Shown here in pieces: positions 33,071 to 43,629 of a stretch of 64,000 nucleotides of DNA. The notes below the pieces were generated by a model, which worked only from the letters and a program-made list of their open reading frames with translations, searched no databases and was not told where the DNA came from. The DNA lies in assembly GCA_052174455.1 (NCBI GenBank), contig JBQMRP010000030.1:1-64000 (forward strand). Direction: 5' to 3'. The DNA comes from Arsenophonus sp052174455 (lineage in GTDB: Bacteria; Pseudomonadota; Gammaproteobacteria; Enterobacterales; Enterobacteriaceae). Position 1 is the stretch's first letter, and every line of letters begins with the position of its first letter. The position numbers and the translations under genes were made by a program.

Positions 33071-34462
33071 ATGATCTCGAGTGGAATGGTAACAGCGGCA
33101 TATATCATAGCGGCTATCTTATTTATTTTTAGCCTGGCTGGTTTATCTCGTCACGAAAGTTCTAAGCGCGGTAATGTATTAGGTATTACTGGAATGGTAA
33201 TTGCTTTAATTGCAACAATTTTAGGCCCCGATTCGCATAATGTTGGCTGGATGATTATTGCAATGATTATTGGTGGACTTATTGGCCTGCATTTAGCAAA
33301 TAAAGTAGCTATGACTGAAATTCCAGAATTGGTTGCTATTTTGCATAGTTTTGTCGGTTTGTCTGCTGTTTTAGTTGGTTTTAATAACTTTATTTCCTAT
33401 GATGTACTCTTAAATAGAAGAATGGAGAATATTTATTTAACAGAAATTTTTCTTAGTATTTTTATTGGTGCAGTAACATTTACTGGTTCAATTGTTGCAT
33501 ATGGTAAATTATGCGGAAAAATTGCCACTAAACCTTTAATAATCCCTAACCGACATAAAATTAATTTATTGGCGTTATTAATTTCATTTATTTTGCTATT
33601 TATTTTCGTAAAATCAACAGCTACTGGATTGCAAATATTTATTTTATTAATAATGACCATCATTGCTTTAGCATTTAGCTGGCACTTAGTTTCCTCAATT
33701 GGCGGTGCAGATATGCCAGTTGTGGTATCAATGTTAAACTCTTATTCAGGGTGGGCTGCTGCTGCTACTGGCTTTGTGTTGAGCAATGACTTATTAATTA
33801 TTACGGGTGCACTAGTAGGTTCTTCAGGTGCGATTTTATCTTACATTATATGTAAAGCTATGAATCGCTCATTTATAAGTGTTTTTGCTGGTGGGTTTGG
33901 CACTAACGGGATATTAGTGAATGATAAAGGTAGCCTGAAAAATTATCGTGAAACTACAGCAGATGAAGTTGCTGAACTTTTAAGAAATTCCCATTCGGTG
34001 ATTATTGTTCCCGGTTATGGTATGGCGGTGCCTCAGGCTCAATACCCTATTCATGATATTATGATAAAATTACGTAAAAAGGGAATTAATATTCGATTTG
34101 CTATCCATCCTGTTGCAGGACGTTTGCCTGGTCATATGAATGTATTATTAGCTGAAGCGAAAATACCTTATGACATTGTTTTTGAGCTCGATGAAATAAA
34201 TGATGATTTTGCTAGTACTGATACGGTATTAGTGATTGGAGCAAATGATACTGTTAATCCAACGGCACAAGATGACCCTAATAGCCCAATAGCGGGCATG
34301 CCAGTTCTGCAAGTTTGGAAAGCGCAAAATGTTATTGTATTTAAACGTTCAATGAGCACTGGCTATGTAGGGATTCAAAATCCGTTATTTTTCAAGGAAA
34401 ATACCCGAATACTATTCGGTGATGCAAAAATAAGCGTAGAAGCTATTTTGCATGCTTTATAA
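33071..34462 (+). CDS. pntB: NAD(P) transhydrogenase, beta subunit
   Basis: PntB provides most of the proton channel and the NADP(H)-binding domain of the transhydrogenase. Its 463 residues match E. coli PntB (462). About nine membrane helices fill residues 1-260, with the IPELVAILHSFVGLSAVLVG segment near 85-104, whose histidine belongs to the proton path. The NADP domain shows VPGYGMAVPQAQYPIHD near 315-331 and IGANDTVNPTAQDDPNSPI further on. It starts with ATG after AAGGAG and overlaps nothing; the 9-bp gap to pntA indicates one transcript. No damage is seen. Confidence 0.97.
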   Translation: MISSGMVTAAYIIAAILFIFSLAGLSRHESSKRGNVLGITGMVIALIATILGPDSHNVGWMIIAMIIGGLIGLHLANKVAMTEIPELVAILHSFVGLSAVLVGFNNFISYDVLLNRRMENIYLTEIFLSIFIGAVTFTGSIVAYGKLCGKIATKPLIIPNRHKINLLALLISFILLFIFVKSTATGLQIFILLIMTIIALAFSWHLVSSIGGADMPVVVSMLNSYSGWAAAATGFVLSNDLLIITGALVGSSGAILSYIICKAMNRSFISVFAGGFGTNGILVNDKGSLKNYRETTADEVAELLRNSHSVIIVPGYGMAVPQAQYPIHDIMIKLRKKGINIRFAIHPVAGRLPGHMNVLLAEAKIPYDIVFELDEINDDFASTDTVLVIGANDTVNPTAQDDPNSPIAGMPVLQVWKAQNVIVFKRSMSTGYVGIQNPLFFKENTRILFGDAKISVEAILHAL

Positions 34463-35369
34463 GATTATTAATAATAACGTCCCTATTTTATAGGGCTATT
34501 AGCTATTAATGATTTGTTAAATTTTTAGCCAGACAAAATTGTTCAGTTTAATCTTCAATAAATTATAATTTAACTGATCAATGGTCTATTCAGTAGTTTT
34601 GCATAAAAATGCTCCTGAAATATTTGTTTTTACTTAAAATACTTAATACAACAATATCTGCATGTAATTTATTATAAATTTCAAGATTTTTTCTCAACGT
34701 GGCCTTCTTTCAGCAATATGAATATATTTTATCAATAGTAAATTTTTACTCTAATGTCTTCATTGCAAGAATAATAGTTGGCCTTCAGGGATTGAATATA
34801 GATTCATATTAAAATCAAATAATTATTAATATTTATTGGTCAGATGCAGGATAGCATGCTCTAAGAAGATTAATATATAGATTTTTAATAATTTTATAAC
34901 TAATATTTTCCATTTTCTGGATTAATTTATATTAATTTTATCATGATATGGATATTTTTAGATAAATTAACTGAAAGAACAATAGCACCGTTATTAAACC
35001 ATGTTTTATCTTTTACTATCCACTAGGTAAAAGATCTACGTATTAGATGTTTATTAATGGATAGTAAACATCATGGTATGAAAACGGTCACTTTAATGCG
35101 TTATTTTTAATAATAAAACATGTTTATTAACAATAACTTATTTAATAATCGCTTCATAAAATTTAATTTTTATATTACTTTAATTTCAAAGTCAATGTGG
35201 ACTTATAACATAGAAGTCTGTTTGCTGCTTTATCCTACTTTTTCTGATTAATAATGTCTTTTAGTATAGCATTGTGTTATTCAGTAGAATATAAGGTTGT
35301 TATCTTATAAGAGATAACATTAGATGAGTAAGAAAGTCTTAATGTATCCCACCATTGCGTTGCACTATA
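34463..35369. other. Decayed spacer after pntB
   Basis: No gene is recognisable. A short CCCTAT/ATAGGG hairpin lies right after pntB (34484-34498) without a T tract. An imperfect inverted repeat occupies 34997-35066. A plus-strand piece (LLMDSKHHGMKTVTLMRY, about 35050-35105) looks protein-like but I cannot assign it. Confidence 0.35.
34997..35066. repeat. Imperfect inverted repeat
   Basis: ACCATG-TTT-TTACTATCCA (about 34999-35023) pairs with TGGATAGTAAACATCATGGT (about 35047-35066) around a loop of about 25 nt. It may be a relic of mobile-element ends or a folded RNA element. No family is recognised. Confidence 0.45.
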
Positions 35370-36310
35370 TGTTTTGCTTCAGGATCTATTATATAGATCT
35401 TCGTCGTGTACTTCTATTATTGTAATGTGACTACTCAGGAATATAATTATGACTAAAATATTATGATAATGAGGTTCTATCGTCAGGTAACTACAATACC
35501 TAAGTTTACTGTTACTATTCAGATCAGTAAAGAGCGTACAGTTACTTTAGTTAAGTATTATAGCATATCTGAATTTTTACCGTTCCTAAATGCTAAAAAG
35601 AAAAAGATGTTGAGATCACACCCATTTCTCTATTATTTGCTGATGATGCTGTCATCCACTCAGGAGGTTATGATCCTTTTTTTATGAAAAGTTTTTCTCT
35701 CTTATCTATGCCTTGCTAGCAGTCGTATGCGAATTTTTGAACTCTGTTGTATCTTAATCTGGACTAAATCGTTGTTTACGAAGGTAAAGTATGGAATTTG
35801 TATGAAATAAAACAGAAAGGCTTAAAACCTAAGTGATAAAGCGTTTAAAAATTACGAAGTTGATTATTTGTACGTAGATCTGAAATATTTTCTGCAAATG
35901 TCAAAAGGGAAACTTTACGATATTGTTTTTAGTAGTCATAGATCGTGCTACTTAATGAGTTTTATCTGTTTTACAAGCTTAATCCTCAACGTTTCTTACG
36001 TGATCTTAACCAACAATCTTTAATACCTACCCATCATGTACTTACAGAATGGCAAAGAATTTATAAACCGCCTTTTTGCTCCGCAAAAACGTTCAGTTAC
36101 CGAAAACAGAAATTTGCTAGTTTGCGTACAAGACCTTGGTATAGAGCGTCGCCTTAGTCTATTGAAGAATTATCAAATAATGGTATGGTAGAGCGATTTA
36201 ATAAGAAAATAGAAAGATAGATTGTAAAGCAATCATTTCAATTTTACTAAAGAGATTGATGGTTAGGAAATTGAATCGTTTTAAGTGAAGATTAAAAGCT
36301 ATCCTTTATT
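35370..36310 (+). mobile_element. IS481-family element, best-preserved copy, dead
   Basis: This is the copy that identifies the family. Plus-strand pieces read TIPKFTVTIQISKERTVTL then KYYSISE (35490-35570), RFLRDLNQQ (35995-36020), IYKPPFCSAKTFSYRKQKFA (36059-36118) and SNNGMVERFNKKIER (36173-36220). They follow KIRAAIQASKE..YYGISE, RFLRDL, EFTDRLF and TNGMVERFN of IS481 transposases, so the third catalytic acidic residue region is still legible. Stops separate the pieces. No IS1595 is inserted in this copy. Confidence 0.75.
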
Positions 36311-36429
36311 AATAAGGATGGGAGTAGGATTGATTTACTGGATCTATTGTAAGTAAAGTTTTATTAGAGTGTATATTTTTTCATTTAACGCTCTAATTTT
36401 AGAGATGTTAACCTAGGTTTGGTTTAATA

Positions 36430-37640
36430 AAGCTCGTTTTTCCATTTTTATGTATTCTTTTTAATAACAATTCTATTTCCTATTTGTCGAGATAATATGC
36501 GTTGATAAAAATAACCTGCTCGCTACATAAAATGTATTTATATACATTTATGCACAGAAATCTTTTCATCAGAACAAGGAATCCTAATTTTTCATTTTTT
36601 TCTTTTTTTCGAACTCTTATCTTCAACGTTTTTATACCTTCGATAATAGCGTGATTCGTTTACGATTTTATAAGAAATCATAATAATGCAGTATCTTAGA
36701 TGCCTAGCAGAAATATAGCTAATATAAGCTCATGATCATTTTTTTCTGCGGCAAATGGGGAGCCGTGGCCTCTGCTATTGTGCGAGTTACTGTCTTAAGT
36801 CTGGTTTGTCTAGTAATGATGTACCAACTATCTTGTAATACCGCAGTTTTGATGTGAATATTAGGGCATTTTAGTGTCAAAAGGTATTTACGCTTCTACA
36901 TTTCTTTCGTCTTTTTAGCGAAGTGTAAGTAACGTCTGTGTTATGCCTTCAGAAAATTCTGTCACTATTTTTGACACGGATATCTCTAGACCAAATAAGA
37001 GTATTAAAATTTATTAGGTTATAGCTCTGACATAGCAGCTGATGACAGTGTTTTGCTACACCTCTTCTACTACTCTTTATTTTTAATAACAGATCATACC
37101 ATATAGTATATTAATACCCAGATCGCTACAAATTACGGAGATATAAAGATGTAGATATTGATTGAATTGCTAAGCAGAAGTGTGTAAGGCATAGAAGATA
37201 GGAATTTAATATCCTGTTTGCATGTTTACTTGTAGCATAGGCCTCGGGTTGGCCGCAAAAATAGAGCGTTGAGTGGCACCTAGTTATTGTTAAAAAGGCT
37301 AAAAAAGATAAAGAATACTGAAAGTAATATGTTGCCAGTCGCAGTTGATAAAATATGAATCTGCTATGCTAACACTGCTCGGTAGGTTTAAAATTGCATA
37401 AATTGCAGGCTTTTGATTTTTACAGATTTGCTAGAAAAACGGCGGTGAAAACATTAAGTAGAGGTATAAAAGAGTAGCACTGGAAACTTTTATGCACAAA
37501 TTCTGCAGGTAAATATTTGCTCAATAGTATCAATTGATTCATCAATTGATATTTTCAGCGTGTTTTTAAGAAAGTTATTTCACAGTCGTTATCAATGATG
37601 AAAACCAGTCTAGTTGAAGGAATGTATGTCTCCGTAAATT
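36430..37640 (-). mobile_element. IS91-family element, dead
   Basis: This is the second copy of the repeat at 18040-19088, in the same orientation. The region 37130-37330 corresponds to the LHT...HLSVT core of IS91 transposases and is more decayed than the first copy. An extra stretch of about 100 bp makes it longer. No open frame remains. Confidence 0.6.
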
Positions 37641-38199
37641 AGCCTATTGGTATCTTGCTAGAGAAATAGAAATTCTCATTCTCTCCGGAATTCCTTAATG
37701 TATTTATTTGATCCAGTTATTTTTATGTTTGTCTCAGAGAGACAATGAGACGGGGAATTATCCTTAGTTTCTTATAAGTAATGAATTAATCGACAAGTAT
37801 ATTTTCAGTCATTACTATTCAATACGGTTATATTCAGAATTGTCAGCTTTGGTCATTTCCTTTCTGTGTTGCTTAAAACTTCGGACAATCGTGACTAGAT
37901 ATGAATAATATTGCATCAAAAAAAAATTGAGACTCAGTTCATATACATTTCTGTATGATCTTTATTTTGATAGTCATAAAAATTTAGTTAGTCTGTCATC
38001 ATAAATTTCAGGAGGGGTGTTTTTATAAAACGCTTCAGGTAAACTATCAGTATAACATGTAAGTTATATGTTATTTTCTTAATTTTACCGGTTTCGTTTT
38101 ATAGAGGATTTATCTCAGTCCATCTGACTGAATTTCTAAAAATTAATATATTGCAAAGTATAAAACAGTACTTATAGACTATGAATATCTACGAAGTAG
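37641..38199. other. Unassigned decayed region
   Basis: About 560 bp without an open frame. It includes short palindromes such as gtctcagagagacaatgagac (37733-37753). I recognise no gene. Confidence 0.35.
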
Positions 38200-38868
38200 T
38201 GTATCTGCTCGTCACTCATAGCATAGTTGTGCTGCATTCTTTTCTTTTATCTTCTCTCTTTCCCGTATTTTCTACTTTTCCTATATGGAAAATAACACTT
38301 CTCTTTAAATAATTTAAGGAAAAATGTTTCATTGATTTCAATAATACTACATGAGGCATTTATCTTCCCTGTCGACCCTGAACTAAGGAAGGAGGTAGAA
38401 TCTCCATCTTAAATGATGCTTTCAAAGTATGCCTGCTTTTTTTACTGATTCCTATAAAATTAAGTTATTAAACATATATTGAAGATAACTAAACCATTTA
38501 TCATTGTAATGTAATTTCGCTAGAGGACTCCTAATAAGATTATTAAATCTTTTCCTGTAATTAGGGATTTTAAAACGATATCGTTATAATATTAATAAAT
38601 CTCCCTATGTAGATAACATAGTTACTATGACAGTATAATTAGGATAAAATGAAATAAGTTGCTTTAATACATGAATCGATATCATCCAACAGATTGTTAT
38701 CTAGTCAACTAATAAGATGCAACTTTATCTTGGATAAAGAGTGAGGAAAAGTCGCTTTGATCTGTATGAATGTTTACTTTTTTATGACAAATACTGTAGT
38801 GAAAACCCTTTATGAAATATGAAGGATTTCTACTGATAACCTTTGCCAACATAGCCGATCATCAACGT
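38200..38868 (-). mobile_element. IS1595 (ISXO2-like) remnant, partial
   Basis: About two thirds of an element, starting with cctttgccaacatagc near 38850 on its right edge and lacking its distal third on the left. It matches 7700-8325. It adjoins an IS481 5' fragment at the shared target site. Confidence 0.6.
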
Positions 38869-39066
38869 CATCTCGTTTTTACCCTTTAGCAAATGTAAAG
38901 TTCGGAGATGCCATAACACTTATCTAAAGTAGATGCAGTTTTTTTGTTAATCTGAAAATTAGTTTTGATTTTTTAGTGTTGTAGTTGCCTAACCATGAAG
39001 GGTTATTATCATGATATTTGTATTCAACTATATTCATAAATAACTATATTTCCATGAATATAGTTG
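38868..39066 (-). mobile_element. IS481-family remnant, 5' end only
   Basis: This is the minus-strand counterpart of the fragment at 7050-7290 and ends at the same internal site, where IS1595 begins. Its 5' end lies about 50 bp from the start of an IS256 copy. Confidence 0.6.
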
Positions 39067-39117
39067 AGCGGGAAGGTTTATATAATGATCCGGGATTAAT
39101 ATTTTTTAATAAATTAA

Positions 39118-40500
39118 GAAGTTATCTTTATTTCTGAGGTATGAGGTTTCGGAGAGATTGGTATATCCTGATGATTAATTTTGTACATGATTTCAACATC
39201 AAAAAATGATATGTCGGAAAAATTCTACTCTAATAGAGTATCCGCGAAATCAGATATTACCGTAATCCATTTTATAAACTTATTCCTAATTCTAAAAAGG
39301 AAGCTGATAGACATCGCTGTTGAACTGAAGCCGAAGACATATTGTAACAAGATACTCAACGCTGCCTTATCGACGGGACGCAATGAGTTATCAGTAACAG
39401 TTATTTGACAGAGCTCATCTATAAGATAGATATTTATGATGTTAAAATTAAAGTGCCTAATGTCAGAGATCGCAGTGGTAACAGAATATCTTTCAATAGT
39501 TCGTTTCTGCCTTATTTTAAGCGTATAAAAGCGGTGAAGAGTTGATATTATGCCTTTATACCTGCGAGTTATATTCCATCGATGATTTTCACGAAGCTCT
39601 GGAGCAGTTCTTAATAAAAACTACGTATTCTCTACAGAAAACCCTATCAGCAGAGTAAAACAAAAATAACTTGAAGAGTATCGGCAATGCTACTAGCTGC
39701 ATAATTTTAGCGATATGCGCTACATTTATTTTTTTTTCTGAAGGAATATGTGCCGTCTGATAAGTATCCTGATCGCCTCCTTTGCTTGTTGCTAAAATTA
39801 GTATCACTGCGCATAGAAATAAGGAACTCATTGCAACTAAAGATGGTTATCGATAACTAGAAGTAAACACTGAATCTAACACAACAATGACCTAGAAGCG
39901 CGTTGTTTAACTATATTCCAGGCTTCCTATGGAATAACAGTGGCATTGGTTTTCTATTATAAGTAGAAATATTTACAGACATGCAGCATCAATGTTATTG
40001 GGTAAAATAGTTAATATGCTACCTTTACTCCCAAAAGACATGTAACTAAAAATTAAAGTTGAGCTTCGAGATCTCTGAGTACTAGAGAACTATGATGCCA
40101 ATCATCATAGCTCTGGATGTTTTATTGCAATGTTTTCAGTAAAGTATTCTGAAGCGATGAGGAAGTTGGAGGTAATTGAAAAGAACAGCTGTCATTCTAT
40201 GCCTTCCCGTTAGTGCACTGATATTAGTAAGAACGATGAATCTGAATTGAATAACTTTTTTAATAGTTATGGGTATAAATCTAACATATGAACCATTTAT
40301 GGTTAAAGGAAAACAACCATTTTAATGGTATTGAACTTGCTTCCATTTACTCAAAAAAGCTAAAACCGAAGCTAAGGGACTTGAGTTATCAATCTTTCTA
40401 GTAAACAAGATCTAATTTAAGGATGAAGAATAGATTCACGAAACATTAGAGCTTTAGCCTGACTTTAATATACAAGATATTTGCTAATAACTTTGTCTGT
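39118..40500 (+). mobile_element. IS256/mutator-family element, near full length, dead
   Basis: This copy begins with ctgaggtatgaggtttcgg near 39137 and ends near 40495. A piece reading VPNVRDRSGNRISFNSSFLP in a repaired frame (about 39450-39510) preserves the family box well. An inverted partial copy follows directly. Confidence 0.7.
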
Positions 40501-40502
40501 GC

Positions 40503-41085
40503 TCTTCAAGACATTGCTGTTTAAGTCTATTGATGATCTAACAGGTAAGGAGTGAGACTTCGCATGTGCTTTTCGCTGAATAGCGATCCGATCTTGATGA
40601 AATTATAGATAGATATCCGTAGAATATCTATTGGAGCAACTCTTCAATGATTTTTCCACCATTCAGTTAAGGTAGTAATAATGAGCTGTTGAAGCATATT
40701 TTGTTGCCGCTGCGATCCTATTTTAACCTTAGGTACCTTAATATTAATATTACTAATACCTATTTTGTATGCTTCCTTGTAGCAAATAACAGTTACGGAT
40801 GACGGCTTGATCTGTCGATAAGGTGGTGTTTTTTAGGATCTTTGTTACAACATATACTTCATCTCCGACTCAACAACAGCTCCTATCAGCTTCTTAGTAG
40901 AATTACAGATAAGTTCATGTAAAAAAGAATCAACAAGTGATATCTTGCTTCGCGAATAACCTTAAGGTAGATTTTCATAGCATATCATCATCCGTTGTTG
41001 AAATCATCTATAAAATCAATCAGGTAGGGATACATCACTATCATTTCCAAAACCCTATAAACCAGAAATAAGCATAACTTTTTTC
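40503..41085 (-). mobile_element. IS256-family remnant, 5' half
   Basis: The region matches the 5' half of minus-strand copies (compare 5560-6160). It is joined tail-to-middle to the preceding plus-strand copy. Its right edge truncates dprA. Confidence 0.6.
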
Positions 41086-41089
41086 TTTT

Positions 41090-41375
41090 TCTTTACCAGG
41101 AACAAAGAGTATAATTGTTGGAAGAATATATTTGTTTTAATAAACATAGATAATTTGGATTAAATAACCTAATTAATCTATATTTGCTTATATCAAGTAA
41201 TTTTATTAGAGCATAAATCGCTTTTGAATTTTCATGAGTAAATTCTATATTTTGATAGGTTGATAACCTACATGCCAGATAAAGAAGTGATTTTAACATT
41301 ATTAATACAATGAGTTTTTCTAGAATTACAGCGGCCTTGACAGCTAAAAGTTGTGATATCATCCTAATACTTAGG
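41090..41375 (-). pseudogene. dprA: dprA (smf) pseudogene, N-terminal fragment
   Basis: An open minus-strand stretch ends in KYRLIRLFNPNYLCLLKQIY, then SS. This follows the HHLI..D.dYP.LLkqI..sP segment of DprA near residue 80-100. The rest of the gene, including the Rossmann-like core that binds single-stranded DNA, is gone where an IS256 remnant begins. Its place, divergent from def with about 140 bp between, is the ancestral order. DprA loads RecA on incoming DNA during natural transformation. Confidence 0.6.
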
Positions 41376-41517
41376 TATATTCGTTAAATCCATATATTTT
41401 CTAGACTTAATTGGTAATAAGTGTCTTTTATTTATAACTAACACTGTCAATCATAATGAAAAATGTTTAGAATAGTTAGTAAATAACTTTTACTTTTTGG
41501 ATATAGCTTTAAATATT

Positions 41518-42024
41518 ATGTCAGTATTAAATATATTACATTACCCAGATGAACGTCTTCGTAAGATTGCAGAACCAGTAAAAAAAGTTGATGCAAAAAT
41601 ACAACATATTGTGAATGATATGCTTGAAACGATGTATGAAGAAGGAGGTATTGGTTTAGCCGCAACACAGGTTAATATTCATCAAAGAATTATTCTTATT
41701 GACGTTTCTAAATCTCGTAATGAAAAGTTAATACTTATAAATCCTGTTATCTTAGAAAGATTTGGTAAAACGGGAATTAAAGAAGGTTGTCTTTCTGTAC
41801 CGGAAGAGCTAGCATTTATACCTCGTTCAAAATGGCTAAAAATTAAAGCATTAGATGTTAATGGTCAAGAATTTAAATTAGAAATAGATGATCTACTTGC
41901 TATCTGTATTCAACATGAAATAGATCATTTAAATGGCAAATTATTTATTGACTATCTTTCTGCATTAAAACGTCAATGTATTAGGTACAAAATTAAAAAG
42001 ATCGAACGTTTAAAAGAAAAGTAG
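41518..42024 (+). CDS. def: Peptide deformylase
   Basis: Def is a metalloenzyme that removes the formyl group from the N-terminal methionine of nascent proteins. The 168-residue product is collinear with E. coli Def (169). All three family motifs are intact: GGIGLAATQV (motif 1, about 44-53), EGCLSVP (motif 2, with the metal-binding Cys at about 91) and QHEIDH (motif 3, with two metal-binding His and the catalytic Glu near 133-137). I chose ATG at 41518, which gives the family start MSVLNILH; an upstream TTG in frame is less likely. No strong ribosome-binding site is visible. fmt, whose product adds the formyl group, follows directly but is dead. Confidence 0.95.
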   Translation: MSVLNILHYPDERLRKIAEPVKKVDAKIQHIVNDMLETMYEEGGIGLAATQVNIHQRIILIDVSKSRNEKLILINPVILERFGKTGIKEGCLSVPEELAFIPRSKWLKIKALDVNGQEFKLEIDDLLAICIQHEIDHLNGKLFIDYLSALKRQCIRYKIKKIERLKEK

Positions 42025-42059
42025 CAAATAATAATTACAATATTTTTGATATGGATATA

Positions 42060-42385
42060 TTTACGTGTCAGACTGTATATGAATTATTTTTATAAGCATT
42101 TTAGATTTTGGAACATAAGATTTAGCTGTATTACTCAATATCAATAATAAATATCAAATTGTTAACATTCCGACAAAGTCTCCTAACTAGTTAGCAAGTG
42201 GAAAACTCACATCAAGCAAGTAAAAATGCTAGCTAAGAAAAGAATATTCTTTTTTTCAGTCAACAACTCTAGAAACACTAAAAATTAGTCCTTCCTTGAA
42301 AAGTAAGGAAGGTGATATCATGGTTATTGTCGCATATAGAATAATTTTATCTAAAATTATATTAAATATGCTATCAACGAACCGT
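42060..42385 (+). pseudogene. fmt: fmt pseudogene, N-terminal third
   Basis: In one frame the sequence reads, with stops, IIFISILDFGT-DLAVLLN, then TKSPN-LASGKLTSSK, FFQSTTLETLK, GDIMVIVAYRIILSKIIL. These align with methionyl-tRNA formyltransferase: IIFAGTPDFAARHLDALL, QPDRPAGRGKKL..SP, VFQP.SLR, ADVMVVVAYGLILPKAVL. At least five stops interrupt it, the GTPDF and GRGKKL motifs are damaged, and the gene is cut at about 42390 by an IS481 fragment, so the catalytic and tRNA-binding parts are missing. It keeps the def-fmt order. Confidence 0.85.
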
Positions 42386-42545
42386 CTTATTGCAGATTAT
42401 TCTCATTGATATGTTTTGCTGTACAATCAGGAATTATGCTGATCAGCATCAAATAATTATACTCTATTAGTCTATAGAAGACTAGTTTAAAGTTAAATTT
42501 AAATTATTTAAAAACCTACATTAAATTTCAAGATATGAAAATTAG
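42386..42545 (+). mobile_element. IS481-family remnant, 3' end only
   Basis: Plus-strand pieces LYNQEL (42418) and a following VYRRLV-S stretch match the YVWLYNQQLPQS...LQSMKDW end of IS481 transposases seen at 52370-52480. It truncates fmt. Confidence 0.6.
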
Positions 42546-42704
42546 ATATAATGCTTCTTTTTAAGAGTTGGATAATATGATCCCATCACTAAAGATAGAT
42601 AAATATAAATTAGGATAATAATTAATAGCATAATCAAATCACAAAAATAATAAGTGATTATTATGATCTTGCATGCATTTATGTTGTTGTTTTTTAGGTT
42701 GATG

Positions 42705-43450
42705 TTTTACCTGCAATTTCGATAAGTTTATACATATTATTAATTGTGATATAGTTAACTTTAACACCGAGAGTACTAGTTGTTTGGAAACGATCTAACA
42801 GACGACACTAATTGTTTTAACTGGTTAATTTAAGATAATTAACATATGACATCGAGTCATCGTTAGGCGTAATTCTTTAGCTGAAAAGCTAGACTGAGCA
42901 AAACGGCGTGATAGATTATAAATAAAAGCAGCTATTTTTTTTCAGCATTTTTAGATAGTAAAAGTATCATTTCTTGATTATTTTTAATTTCACTGCTCAT
43001 TAATCTTATTATTTTCTTCCGCAAATTAGGTATTTACCTGATAATTCATTGAATATTTCAAAAAAATTCACAAATTATTAAAATTTTCAATAGATTGGGC
43101 AAATATTAGGCATTTATTATTAATGATAGCATTAAAACCAACAAAATCACCAGCTAAATAAAAACTGGTAATTTGTTCATCACCTTCCTCGATAAAGGAA
43201 TAACTATTTATGGTGCCTGATCGGATACTATAAAGTAATTTTAATTCATCACCCCTTTTAAATAGCGCATCTCCTTTTTGGATTGGTTTTACGTTCAATA
43301 ATATTATTGAGTTTATACAGTTCATGTTCATCCAAAGTATATGAAAACATAACTGGTTAATATTGCAGTCTTGTTAATAGGTAGAGAAGCAACCAGACTG
43401 GATTAGATAAACAACGCGTTTTTCTGAAATTATATTATAAGACTTATTAT
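42705..43450 (-). pseudogene. fnr: fnr pseudogene
   Basis: FNR is the oxygen-sensing regulator of anaerobic genes. The minus strand carries the whole gene in pieces. The N-terminal region reads GCFSTY-QDCNINQLC with a stop inside, so one Fe-S-cluster cysteine is lost. The sensor core KPIQKGDALFKRGDELKLLY to FYLAGDFVGFNAI (43068-43270) is open. The dimer helix and the helix-turn-helix region (RLLDRFQTTSTLGVK, YITINN) follow in other frames. Indels at runs of A break the frame several times. The longest open piece is 87 codons. A working FNR is about 250 residues. Confidence 0.88.
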
Positions 43451-43629
43451 GATAATATATATTAATTTTATCAATTTTAAAACTTACTCTATTTTAAGTA
43501 AAATAATTAATAAATAGTTGTATTTTTATTTAACTGATATTATCAATATAAGTAAGTTCATTTAACAGTTATTTATTTTACTTAGACTGATTATTATTTT
43601 TTCTAGAAATATAAAAATAAAACAGTTAT

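Noticed and set aside
41093..41362. 89-codon minus-strand frame as an intact hypothetical gene
   Set aside because: Its C-terminal part matches the DprA N-terminal region, so it is a fragment of that gene.
42275..42305. Hairpin ccttcctt/aaggaagg as a terminator after def
   Set aside because: It falls inside the fmt remnant, in codons that align with Fmt, and has no T tract.
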